In this document: one piece after another, positions 1-7,728 of the stretch | How the letters are laid out: the number at the start of each line of letters is the position of its first letter | How positions within the stretch are numbered: the stretch's first letter is position 1 | DNA from: Spirochaetaceae bacterium UBA4077 | GTDB lineage: Bacteria > Spirochaetota > Spirochaetia > Treponematales > Rectinemataceae | Direction: 5' to 3' | Assembly (NCBI GenBank): GCA_002383375.1 | Contig: DFYR01000020.1 | Coordinates: 1-24,572, forward strand | Length of the DNA: 24,572 nt | Notes under the pieces: generated by a model | The model's database searches: none | The model's input: the letters and a program-made list of their open reading frames with translations, nothing else | Told to the model about the DNA's origin: nothing | Program-made: the position numbers and the translations under genes

Positions 1-2
1 TT

Positions 3-143
3 GATCATTACCTACCAAAGCCTGCTATAGATCGTACAACATTCCGAATGGCTGAACTACTTAAGGCACGCTGGGGAAATGAAAAACAAGATCATGAAGA
101 AAAATCCGAAGTGAGTATAGCATCAGGAGAAAGTAAAGCATGA
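3..143 (+). CDS. 3' end of an unidentified gene, upstream partner of HerA
   Basis: The frame beginning at base 3 is open from the window edge and ends in TGA at 141-143, giving the last 46 residues of a protein that starts outside the window. The visible tail is hydrophilic and charged (ends SIASGESKA) and holds no motif I can recognise. The stop overlaps the HerA start as ATGA, so the two are almost certainly translationally coupled. It shares the AT-rich composition of the HerA gene. In known defence operons the gene before a HerA ATPase often encodes an effector such as a SIR2-like or DUF4297-type nuclease, but nothing in this fragment proves that identity. Confidence 0.75.
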   Translation, partial: DHYLPKPAIDRTTFRMAELLKARWGNEKQDHEEKSEVSIASGESKA

Positions 144-2230
144 GTTATACGCCATTTGCTCATGCGGAGAGTCTACGTATTGGTACTGTTGAGTTTATAT
201 CACCAGACGAAGTGAAGGTACTACTAGACATTGAGGCGCCTGATTCGGTAGCTCTTAATGCGGGCGATGTTCGCTCTTTCCCGCGTGTTAATGGCTATGT
301 TCTTTTGCCAATCGATGATGGCTATCTTGTAGGACAAATTGAATGGCTGACGATTGAACGCTCTTCTTTTCCAAAGCGTCGTGGCGTTCAAGATTTTGGC
401 CTAATCGATCTACCATATCCGTCACGTAAAATGAGCCTAGTACCGATTGGAATGCTACGAGCACAATCAGGTAAAGAAGAGCGATACACATTTAAGCGAG
501 GTGCCGAGGCTCTTCCTTCGTTGGGTTCTCCGGTATTATTGCCAACAGAAAAACAGCTGCGTTCTATTATTGAATCCGGAGAGCGAAGGTATATACACAT
601 TGGGACTAGTCCTCTCGCTGGTAATGCAGATGTATGTATAGACCCTGATCGCTTATTTGGTCGCCATCTCGCTGTACTTGGGAACACGGGCAGCGGAAAG
701 TCATGTTCTGTCGCCGGATTAATTCGTTGGTCTTTAGAGTCTGCGAAACAAACGCGAAAAGATGGATCAAATCCTAATGCTCGTTTTATTATATTAGATC
801 CAAACGGCGAATATTCTCGTGCCTTTAGTGATCCTAGTTTGTCTGCTAGAATTTTTAAGATCAGTCCTAGTGCAGGTGAATTTGCCTTAAAAGTACCATT
901 ATGGTTTTGGAATAGTGGAGAGTGGTCTTCATTCACGCAAGCTAGTGCTAAGACTCAACGCCCATTACTAAGGCGAGCGCTTCGTGAAGTTAAAGCTGGT
1001 CGAATAGGTATTTCTGAACCTTCAGTTGAAGAGAAAAAACTGGAATTGCGTTTATACCTTTCATATGTACAGGTTTTAAATCTGCGCAATCTTCGATCTG
1101 GCGATATTAAAGTTGAAGCAACTAAGTATGGATTCTTTTTACATTCAGTATATGATGATCTAGAGCAGAAGAAGCTTGAGTTTCCAGAAATAAATCTTCA
1201 ATCTATTCTAGATACAATAAAGATTTCTTTAGGAAAAAGTTACGCTTCTTTCCCAGATAAGGCGACCGGAAAACCTGTAATATACTACAAAGCTTTTACC
1301 GAACAACAGGCAAAGATAGTCTCTCAAGCGCTAGATTCTGTCCTTAATACCCTTGGTGGAATTATCTATGAAGATGGACCTGATGAGGATATTCCGATAG
1401 CCTTCAAAGGTACGGATCTCGCAGATCATTTACAGCAATTATCCCTACAAGAAAATGTAAGCCAATATCTTGATTTTCTGGTTTCAAGAATTAGAACATT
1501 TCTTTCAGATTCAAAGATAAATTCTGTCGTGGGAGATAGCGAATCGCTTACACTGGGAAAATGGCTTGATGATTATATCGGGATACAGTCTGCAGCGGAT
1601 GGCCCGCTAGCAATTCTAGATTTATCATTAATCCCAACTGAAGTTGTCCACATTATTGTTGCAGTGACGGCCAGGATGATCTTTGAGTCCTTGCAGCGCT
1701 ATAGAAAAGAAAATCAAACGGTGTTACCGACAGTATTAATTATGGAGGAAGCACATACTTTTATAAAACGATATAAAGATGAAGCTGAAAACTATGATGC
1801 TTCAATGGTATGTTGCCAGGTATTTGAACGTATCGCACGAGAGGGAAGAAAATTCGGATTAAGCCTTGTTCTTTCTTCTCAGCGGCCATCAGAACTATCT
1901 CCAACTGTATTATCCCAATGTAATACTTTTCTTTTGCATAGAATCAGTAATGACCGTGATCAAGAGTTAGTCAGTAAATTAGTCCCCGATAATTTACGAG
2001 GCCTTCTTCGTGAGCTACCTTCTTTACCATCTCAAAATGCAATTCTTCTCGGCTGGGCATCAGAACTTCCAATTTTAGTTAGGATGGATGATCTGCCTAA
2101 AACTCAACAACCGCGTTCAGATGACCCCGATTTCTGGGATGTTTGGACTGGTATAAATGAACAAGGTAAAAAAGTAGAACGAAATATTAATTGGACTTCG
2201 ATTGCTGATAAATGGCAAGGAAAATCATGA
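140..2230 (+). CDS. HerA/DUF87-type hexameric ATPase, probable defence-system motor
   Basis: This 696-residue cytoplasmic P-loop ATPase is of the HerA/FtsK-like translocase class. Residues about 10-75 look like the beta-rich HAS-barrel that precedes HerA motors. The Walker A motif is at 181-188 (GNTGSGKS), Walker B ends in MEEAH at 535-539, and a SSQRPSELSP segment near 573 matches the sensor region of the family. Known HerA proteins form hexamers that pump DNA or scaffold a partner nuclease; in bacterial defence operons they pair with SIR2 or DUF4297 proteins. The gene overlaps the upstream fragment and the downstream helicase by ATGA junctions. It is visibly AT-rich compared with everything after base 2227, which suggests horizontal transfer. 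The family call is firm; the defence role is inferred from context. Confidence 0.9.
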   Translation: MSYTPFAHAESLRIGTVEFISPDEVKVLLDIEAPDSVALNAGDVRSFPRVNGYVLLPIDDGYLVGQIEWLTIERSSFPKRRGVQDFGLIDLPYPSRKMSLVPIGMLRAQSGKEERYTFKRGAEALPSLGSPVLLPTEKQLRSIIESGERRYIHIGTSPLAGNADVCIDPDRLFGRHLAVLGNTGSGKSCSVAGLIRWSLESAKQTRKDGSNPNARFIILDPNGEYSRAFSDPSLSARIFKISPSAGEFALKVPLWFWNSGEWSSFTQASAKTQRPLLRRALREVKAGRIGISEPSVEEKKLELRLYLSYVQVLNLRNLRSGDIKVEATKYGFFLHSVYDDLEQKKLEFPEINLQSILDTIKISLGKSYASFPDKATGKPVIYYKAFTEQQAKIVSQALDSVLNTLGGIIYEDGPDEDIPIAFKGTDLADHLQQLSLQENVSQYLDFLVSRIRTFLSDSKINSVVGDSESLTLGKWLDDYIGIQSAADGPLAILDLSLIPTEVVHIIVAVTARMIFESLQRYRKENQTVLPTVLIMEEAHTFIKRYKDEAENYDASMVCCQVFERIAREGRKFGLSLVLSSQRPSELSPTVLSQCNTFLLHRISNDRDQELVSKLVPDNLRGLLRELPSLPSQNAILLGWASELPILVRMDDLPKTQQPRSDDPDFWDVWTGINEQGKKVERNINWTSIADKWQGKS

Positions 2231-4338
2231 CTTTTCTTATTGCCGACACCTTCACCGACAGTCTCGCCAAACTCTCCGGTGATGAGCAAAAGGCGGCAAA
2301 GACCACTGCCTTCGATCTTCAACTCAACCAGACCAACCCTGGAATGAGCTTTCATAAACTTGACAACGCGAAGGACAAGAATTTCTGGTCGGTTCGGGTG
2401 AATGCCGATATCCGCATGATTGTGCATAGAAGCGAATCGAGCTTTCTGCTCTGTTATGTCGATCATCACGAAAAAGCCTACGAATGGGCGGAACGTCGCA
2501 AGCTGGAGAAGCACCCTGCGACAGGTGCGGCTCAGTTGGTCGAGATCCGCGAGACGGTGAAAGAAATACTTGTTCCACGTCATGTGGAGGTAGCCACCTC
2601 TGAATTGCAGGCACCATTAGTAGCAAGTGCTCCCCTTTTCAGGCAGATACCGGATTCAGTCCTCTTAAGTTATGGCGTCCCAATGGAGTGGCTTCCCGAT
2701 GTGAAGGCAGCTACCGAGGATACTCTGCTGTCATTGACCGACCACCTCCCCGCAGAAGCCGCGGAAGCATTGCTCGAACTGGCGACCGGCGGCAAGCCGC
2801 GCATCGTTGAAGTGCCGACCTCGATGGATAATCCCTTTGACCACCCCGATGCTCAGCGCCGCTTCCGCGTAATGTCCAATATGGAAGAGCTGCAGCGCGC
2901 CTTGGAATATCCATGGGAAAAGTGGACTGTCTTTCTTCATCCTGAGCAGCGCCAGATCGTCGAACGCGATTTTTCCGGCCCTGCGAAGGTTTCCGGCTCG
3001 GCCGGTACCGGGAAGACCATCGTCGCGCTACATCGGGCGGTCTGGCTGGCTCGAAACAACCCAGAAACGCGCGTGCTGCTGACGACTTTTTCAGATCCTC
3101 TCGCCAACGCATTGAAAACCAAACTGCGGCGATTGATCGGCGAAGCACCGATTTTAAGCGAGAGGATCGACGTGTACTCGCTCGACGCGATTGGCTGCCG
3201 CCTCTATGGTTCGAATTGCGGAAAGTATTCGATCGCCGATAGGGAAACGGTGAAAGCGTTATTAGGGGAAGCTTCATTAACAAGCGAAGGGCAGAAATTC
3301 AGCCAGCATTTTCTCCTAGATGAGTGGGAGCAGATCGTCGACGCATGGCAGCTCTATGATTGGGAATCGTACCGGCAAGTAGCTCGTCTGGGAAGAAAAA
3401 CCCGGATATCGGAAGCCCAGCGATCGGCGGCTTGGTCGATCTTCGAAAGGGTTCAAGCTGAGTTGAAAGCTCGTAGACTGGTCACTCGCGCCGCTTTGTT
3501 CACGCGGCTCGCTGAGGCGCTTAACATCTCAAAGAAGACTCCCTTTGATTACATCGTTGTCGACGAAGCCCAGGATATAGGCGTCGCACATTTGAAATTC
3601 CTCGCGGCACTGGGTGGCGGAAGGCCAAACGCGCTTTTCTTCGCCGGCGACCAGGGACAACGCATCTTTCAGCAGCCTTTTTCCTGGAAATCCCTCGGCG
3701 TCGACATACGAGGCCGCTCCAAGACTTTGCGAATCAATTACCGTACATCGCACCAGATACGCTCGCAGGCCGACAGGCTCCTCGATCCCTCCCTCACCGA
3801 TGTCGATGGAAACCGCGAAGACCGGCACGATACTGTCTCGGTTTTCAACGGACCTGCTCCGACAATCATTTCGCTCAAGGACGAAAGCGAAGAAATCGAT
3901 ACCGTCGCCACCTGGCTCGCCGAGCGGCAAGCTGAAGGCTTGCGTCCCCATGAAATAGGAATCTTTGTCCGATCATCAGCCCAAATCGAGAGAGCGCAGT
4001 CAGCGGTCGATAAAATCGGCATTCCCTGCAAGATCCTTGATGATCATGTCGATCTTGTCAGCGGTTTCGCTTCCATCGGTACCATGAACCTGGCCAAAGG
4101 CCTCGAGTTCCGCGCGGTAGCCGTGATGGCCTGCGATGATGAAGTGATCCCCTCGCAAGAACGGATCGAACACGTTAGCGATGAATCAGATCTGCAGGAA
4201 GTGTATGACACGGAGCGCCACCTGCTCTATGTCGCATGCACGCGAGCAAGGGATTATTTGCTCGTTACCAGCGTCGATCCAGGGTCAGAATTTTTGGATG
4301 ATATGACTATGAATTCATCAAATCAGGAAAAGAAATAA
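2227..4338 (+). CDS. UvrD-like SF1 helicase with N-terminal RelE/ParE-like domain
   Basis: This 703-residue protein has two parts. Residues about 1-95 resemble a RelE/ParE/YafQ-type toxin fold (segments FHKLDNAKDKNFWSVRV and YVDHHEKAYEWA). The rest is a superfamily 1 DNA helicase: Walker A at 257-264 (GSAGTGKT), motif II DEAQD at 446-450, a GDQGQRIFQ motif III, an RINYRTS motif IV, a motif V around NLAKGLEFRAV and a VACTRARDY motif VI. I chose ATG 2227 over ATG 2212 because it makes an ATGA overlap with the HerA stop and has AAGGAA five bases upstream at 2217-2222. All ATPase motifs are intact. The coding DNA is much more GC-rich than HerA. A likely role is processing DNA or RNA in an anti-phage response together with HerA; whether the toxin-like domain cuts RNA is unknown. 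Confidence 0.88.
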   Translation: MTFLIADTFTDSLAKLSGDEQKAAKTTAFDLQLNQTNPGMSFHKLDNAKDKNFWSVRVNADIRMIVHRSESSFLLCYVDHHEKAYEWAERRKLEKHPATGAAQLVEIRETVKEILVPRHVEVATSELQAPLVASAPLFRQIPDSVLLSYGVPMEWLPDVKAATEDTLLSLTDHLPAEAAEALLELATGGKPRIVEVPTSMDNPFDHPDAQRRFRVMSNMEELQRALEYPWEKWTVFLHPEQRQIVERDFSGPAKVSGSAGTGKTIVALHRAVWLARNNPETRVLLTTFSDPLANALKTKLRRLIGEAPILSERIDVYSLDAIGCRLYGSNCGKYSIADRETVKALLGEASLTSEGQKFSQHFLLDEWEQIVDAWQLYDWESYRQVARLGRKTRISEAQRSAAWSIFERVQAELKARRLVTRAALFTRLAEALNISKKTPFDYIVVDEAQDIGVAHLKFLAALGGGRPNALFFAGDQGQRIFQQPFSWKSLGVDIRGRSKTLRINYRTSHQIRSQADRLLDPSLTDVDGNREDRHDTVSVFNGPAPTIISLKDESEEIDTVATWLAERQAEGLRPHEIGIFVRSSAQIERAQSAVDKIGIPCKILDDHVDLVSGFASIGTMNLAKGLEFRAVAVMACDDEVIPSQERIEHVSDESDLQEVYDTERHLLYVACTRARDYLLVTSVDPGSEFLDDMTMNSSNQEKK

Positions 4339-5717
4339 TGTACGTACAACCCATCGTTGAGGCTAAAGCCCTGGTTCAACTAGCTCGGAATAAAATCCGC
4401 CCTTGGGTGCTCGCATTGTTCCGGTTTATCGCGCCGCTTTACATGAAAGCTGCTCTGGGGTTTTCCAGGGTGAGGCTCGTCCATGCTGAGCGCCTGGTAC
4501 AGGCCTATGCCGATTTCTTTACAGGCAAGACAAGGCTTCTCATCGCCTTCCGCCATCCCTACGGCGATGAAGCCCAACTCATGGCCTATGTGATCGGCAA
4601 GCTCCTGGCTAAGGAGGTGCGGGCGCGGAGGATCAAGCTGCCCAAGAAGCCCCACGCCCACTTTGTGCACGGCTACGAAGTTCCCCTTTGGGCTGGAGCC
4701 TTCGAGCGCTGGCTTTTGCCCCGGGTGGGGGCCCTGCCTGTCTATCACGCCAAGTTCGACAGCTTGAGCATCAAGCGGATCCGCGTCCTTATGAAGAATG
4801 GTGAGTATCCCATCGCCCTTGCGCCGGAGGGACAGGTTTCCTATTCAAGCGAGGAAGCGCCCAGGCTGGAGTCGGGAGCTGCCCGAATTTGTCTCTGGTG
4901 CTCCGAGGATTTAAACCGGGAAGGACGGAGCGATGAGGTGGTACTACTGCCCATATCCATTCACTATCGCTGGCCAGCGGCGACCGAAAAATCCCTGGAT
5001 GTTTTTATAGGGTCTATGGAGGTGGATTGCGGCCGCGTCCAAGTCGCAGGTATGAACCGGTTCGAGCGATTAAAACGACTGGGCGAGGCCGTGCTTGCAG
5101 CGGCCGAAGACCAGTACCGGCGTTTCTATGGCGCCGAGCTGCCTGAATCCGGCCAACTCACCAGCGCCCAGCGGCTGGCAAACCTGCGGCAGGCGGCCCT
5201 CTCCACAGCAGAGCGCTGTTTTCACCTCAAGCCCGAAGGTGACGAGATTCATCGAGTCTATAGGATCCGGCAGACAGGCTGGGACAGGATCTTCAGGGCA
5301 GACCTGGCCGAAAAAGCCGACAAGCGACATGGCTCTACCCTGCACCACTCCATGGCCGATAGGCTGGCGGGCGAAGCCTGGTACGCTTCCCGTCACATGG
5401 AATTAGTGGATCTTACCTATTATCTCGATTTGGATCGACTCAAACCCCATGATCCCCTGGAACTCTATATCGAGACGGCCCAGAACTATTATGATTGGAT
5501 CTCTCGGCTCAAAGGCGGAAATATTTCCCATAGGAAGAATCTTCGCCCCAAGGAGGGAATAGTAATCGTCGGTAAGCCATTGCCTGTCGCCCAGACACTG
5601 AAGTCCCTCGGCCTTCAGGCCAAGCCGGGTAAAGCAGCGACCGATGCATTGAATCACGCCCTCCTGGGAGAATTCTTGGGCTGTATCGAAGAAATCCGTC
5701 AAGCCAGGATTGAATGA
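4338..5717 (+). CDS. 1-acyl-glycerol-3-phosphate acyltransferase-like protein
   Basis: This is a 459-residue protein with a PlsC-like N-terminal half. Residues 72-80 (RHPYGDEAQ) occupy the position of the catalytic HX4D motif and 163-166 (PEGQ) match the substrate-binding PEGT block. The C-terminal 250 residues are helical and not recognised. PlsC-family enzymes transfer acyl chains to lysophosphatidate or related acceptors at the inner membrane face. The His-Asp spacing here is one residue short (H73, D77, or E78 at the canonical distance), so the exact substrate is uncertain. The start ATG overlaps the helicase stop by one base (TAATG), with AGGAAAAG at 4324-4331 as ribosome binding site. 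Base composition matches the core genes, so it may be the resident gene next to an inserted island. Confidence 0.7.
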   Translation: MYVQPIVEAKALVQLARNKIRPWVLALFRFIAPLYMKAALGFSRVRLVHAERLVQAYADFFTGKTRLLIAFRHPYGDEAQLMAYVIGKLLAKEVRARRIKLPKKPHAHFVHGYEVPLWAGAFERWLLPRVGALPVYHAKFDSLSIKRIRVLMKNGEYPIALAPEGQVSYSSEEAPRLESGAARICLWCSEDLNREGRSDEVVLLPISIHYRWPAATEKSLDVFIGSMEVDCGRVQVAGMNRFERLKRLGEAVLAAAEDQYRRFYGAELPESGQLTSAQRLANLRQAALSTAERCFHLKPEGDEIHRVYRIRQTGWDRIFRADLAEKADKRHGSTLHHSMADRLAGEAWYASRHMELVDLTYYLDLDRLKPHDPLELYIETAQNYYDWISRLKGGNISHRKNLRPKEGIVIVGKPLPVAQTLKSLGLQAKPGKAATDALNHALLGEFLGCIEEIRQARIE

Positions 5718-5930
5718 TCTTTAGTTGTTTCATATTAATACACTTAAACGATCCTTTTTAATACAATTGGGTAAATTTCACTCGCCTCTGTAAAGAATTT
5801 TAATGTATCTGTTTCTCAAGGCAGATTTTTCATTGTCTTTAGTGCTATTTCACCCTGTTATAGACTCTCGTTTTTCCAAAAAACGCCGCTCGCCATGTAA
5901 CGATTTATTTATTAAAAATATTATTTCTTT

Positions 5931-5950
5931 ATTATATAGTCATATATAAT
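5931..5950. promoter_or_regulatory. Interrupted palindrome, candidate regulator binding site for hsp20
   Basis: Two perfect 8-base arms (ATTATATA and TATATAAT) flank GTCA. The site lies about 36 bases upstream of the -24 element of the sigma-54 promoter. Sigma-54 promoters need an enhancer-binding activator, which usually binds 80-150 bases upstream, so this close position is unusual; it could serve another regulator or be chance in an AT-rich stretch. Confidence 0.3.
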
Positions 5951-5985
5951 GTAAATCCAGCAAATCCTGTTATTCTGTCAAAATT

Positions 5986-6001
5986 TGGCACGCCTATTGC
6001 A
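5986..6001 (+). promoter_or_regulatory. Sigma-54 (RpoN) promoter of hsp20
   Basis: The sequence TGGCACG-CCTA-TTGCA matches the RpoN consensus TGGCACG-N4-TTGCA at every fixed position. The invariant GG (5987-5988) and GC (5999-6000) are separated by exactly ten bases. Predicted transcription starts near 6011, giving a leader of about 95 bases before the hsp20 ATG. This is a direct sequence match; activity has not been tested. Confidence 0.88.
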
Positions 6002-6010
6002 TATATATAA

Positions 6011-6105
6011 GTGGACGCCCGAAAGGGTTCCCGCACGGATCGGCAGCCCGTGAGGCTCAAGCCCTTCCGGCGAAACAATAACCTAAACCTTTTTGGAGGT
6101 GTTTT
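6011..6105 (+). promoter_or_regulatory. Structured 5' leader of hsp20, candidate RNA thermometer
   Basis: The predicted leader folds into an outer stem, CCGAAAGGG (6019-6027) with CCCTTCCGG (6062-6070), one mismatch, enclosing a hairpin CACGG (6034-6038) with CCGTG (6048-6052). Directly before the gene, two copies of ACCT (6081-6084 and 6087-6090) can each pair with AGGT (6097-6100) inside the ribosome binding site GGAGGT. Masking of the binding site by weak pairing is typical of heat-shock RNA thermometers. No ROSE-type consensus was recognised. Confidence 0.35.
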
Positions 6106-6525
6106 ATGAACAATCTGACCCTTTACGGAAACAACCCCTTCGACCTGATCGATCGCTTCTTCTCCAACGACGATTTTCTGGCTCCCAGCTTCAGGACCCC
6201 CGCGGTGGACATCAGTGAGGAAAATGGCCGCTTCCTCATCGAGGCTGAGCTGCCCGGTCTTTCCGAGAAGGATGTGAAGCTCGAACTCAAAGACGGCATC
6301 CTTTATCTCTCCACTGCCAAGAAAGAGAGCAAGGAAGAGAAGAGCGCCAAAAACCGCTGGCTGCGCAGGGAGCGCAGGGAATTCCAGTTCTCCCGCTCCT
6401 TCGATCTGCCCGATAATATCGATGTTGAGAAGATCGAGGCCAGCTTCCGCGACGGCCTGCTCACCGTCACTCTGCCCAAGAAGGCAGAGGCGGCTCCACG
6501 CATCGTTCCGGTGAAAGTGGCCTAA
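6106..6525 (+). CDS. Small heat shock protein, Hsp20/alpha-crystallin family
   Basis: This 139-residue ATP-independent holdase chaperone binds unfolding proteins in the cytoplasm and keeps them refoldable. The alpha-crystallin domain spans about residues 30-125: it opens with TPAVDISEENGRFLIEAELPG and ends with the family hallmark GLLTVTLPK. A short C-terminal tail contains RIVPV, an I-x-I/V type anchor used for oligomerisation. The length is typical of bacterial Hsp20. GGAGG at 6095-6099 lies six bases before the ATG. The gene stands alone between a sigma-54 promoter and a strong terminator, so it is monocistronic and likely switched on by a stress-responsive enhancer-binding protein rather than by HrcA, whose CIRCE site is not seen. 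Confidence 0.96.
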   Translation: MNNLTLYGNNPFDLIDRFFSNDDFLAPSFRTPAVDISEENGRFLIEAELPGLSEKDVKLELKDGILYLSTAKKESKEEKSAKNRWLRRERREFQFSRSFDLPDNIDVEKIEASFRDGLLTVTLPKKAEAAPRIVPVKVA

Positions 6526-6617
6526 ATAAAGGATTTCCGGATGCACAAACGCTCGGAATAAACCATGAGTACGTAGATTGCCGGTGATTGAGCGACAAAA
6601 ATCCGACAATCTTCATT

Positions 6618-6650
6618 AAGCCGGCGGGCATTGTGCCCGCCGGCTTTTTT
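6618..6650 (+). terminator. Intrinsic terminator of hsp20
   Basis: A perfect 12-bp GC-rich stem (6618-6629 with 6635-6646, core GCCGGCGGGC) closes a five-base loop ATTGT and runs into six T. It lies about 90 bases after the hsp20 stop. Confidence 0.95.
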
Positions 6651-6778
6651 ATAGCTAACGCTTAAGGACTTCCCATAACCCACCCTTGTGGTGCAGAATC
6701 CCGAATCAACGGCATCGCGGCGAGCCGCATGGCATTTACCTATCGGACGAATAGTCTTAAAAACCGGAGGTTGCCGTA

Positions 6779-7690
6779 ATGGCCACCAGAACTATTATCG
6801 AAGTTGATCAGGATCTCTGTGACGGTTGCGGTGCCTGCGAAATAGGTTGTCCCGAAGGCGCCCTCAAGGTGATCGGCGACAAAGCCAGATTGGTAGGTGA
6901 AAGCCTCTGCGACGGCCTGGGCGCCTGCATCGGCCACTGCCCGCATGGCGCTATCCGCGTTACCCAGCGGGACGCCGAATCCTACGATGAGGCTGCTGTC
7001 CTGGATAAAATCCTTCCCCAAGGACCTGCGGTTCTGGAAGCCCATTTCGCACATCTCGATCATTTCGGCCAGGACCTCTACCTCGAGCAGGCGATCGCCA
7101 GGCTGGATAGCCTAGGAATCGCCCTGCCCCAGGGCTATGAAAAATTCCGCAAACAAGCCCAGCCTAAGTTCGTAAATCCCTGTTCCGTCTTCTCCAGAAG
7201 CCTCGCGGACATGGCGGCGCGATCCGGTTCGGCTCCAGCCCACTCCGTAGCGGGTTCAGGCTTGAGCCCAAGCACCAGCCCGGCGACTGTCGGCTTATCT
7301 CCTACGCCCCAAAACCCTAAGCCACGCAATTGGCCTGTCCAGCTTCATCTTATTAATCCCCGGGCGATCCAGTTCGCAGGTGCTGACTTGCTGGTAGCCG
7401 CGGACTGCACCGCCTTCGTGATGGCGAATTTCCACGCGACCCTGGCGGAGGGCAAAAGCCTGGTCATCGCCTGCCCCAAGCTCGATTCGGGCAGGGATAT
7501 CTATGTTTCCAAGCTTGCCGCCCTCATCTGCCAAGCCGAAAGCGTTGAAGTAGCGATCATGGAAGTGCCCTGCTGCGGAGGGCTCACCAGGCTTATCGAG
7601 GAGGCCCGGCAGCAGGCGGGGCGCCCGCTGCCTATACGTCTGGTGGTTGTCAGCTCCGAAGGGCTAATCCTGGGCAGAAAGACGATCTAG
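6779..7690 (+). CDS. Ferredoxin-like 4Fe-4S protein with conserved C-terminal domain
   Basis: This 303-residue cytoplasmic iron-sulfur protein begins with a two-cluster ferredoxin domain (residues 8-62). The first motif has C14, C17, C20 and C24. The second has C44, C50 and C54 but Leu at 47 where the second Cys is expected (CDGLGACIGHCP). After a low-complexity linker near residues 145-180, the C-terminal domain starts at NWPVQLHL and includes ACPKLDSG and MEVPCCGG, as I recall for a widespread family of anaerobe ferredoxin proteins of unknown function. GGAGG at 6766-6770 sits eight bases before the ATG. It is convergent with the aminopeptidase gene, 38 bases away. A role in electron transfer is likely; the partner is unknown. 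Confidence 0.85.
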   Translation: MATRTIIEVDQDLCDGCGACEIGCPEGALKVIGDKARLVGESLCDGLGACIGHCPHGAIRVTQRDAESYDEAAVLDKILPQGPAVLEAHFAHLDHFGQDLYLEQAIARLDSLGIALPQGYEKFRKQAQPKFVNPCSVFSRSLADMAARSGSAPAHSVAGSGLSPSTSPATVGLSPTPQNPKPRNWPVQLHLINPRAIQFAGADLLVAADCTAFVMANFHATLAEGKSLVIACPKLDSGRDIYVSKLAALICQAESVEVAIMEVPCCGGLTRLIEEARQQAGRPLPIRLVVVSSEGLILGRKTI

Positions 7691-7728
7691 CATTCCGCCC
7701 GGCGCGTCGTAGGCAGCCCAAATAGGCC

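Larger units (their letters stand above)
5718..6010. other. AT-rich intergenic region upstream of hsp20
   Basis: No coding potential was seen. The stretch is much more AT-rich than its surroundings. It contains a short hairpin CGTTTTT-cca-AAAAACG (5869-5885) without a T-tract, a perfect palindrome at 5931-5950 and the sigma-54 promoter at 5986-6001, listed separately. No convincing terminator for the acyltransferase gene is visible. Confidence 0.7.

Noticed and set aside
2212..2226. Helicase start at ATG 2212
   Set aside because: ATG 2227 gives the same ATGA overlap seen at the previous junction and is better spaced from AAGGAA.
5869..5885. Hairpin CGTTTTT-cca-AAAAACG as terminator of the acyltransferase gene
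   Set aside because: The stem is mostly A-T and no T-tract follows it on the + strand, so it is not a credible intrinsic terminator.
5718..6105. CIRCE element for HrcA control of hsp20
   Set aside because: No TTAGCACTC-N9-GAGTGCTAA repeat is present.
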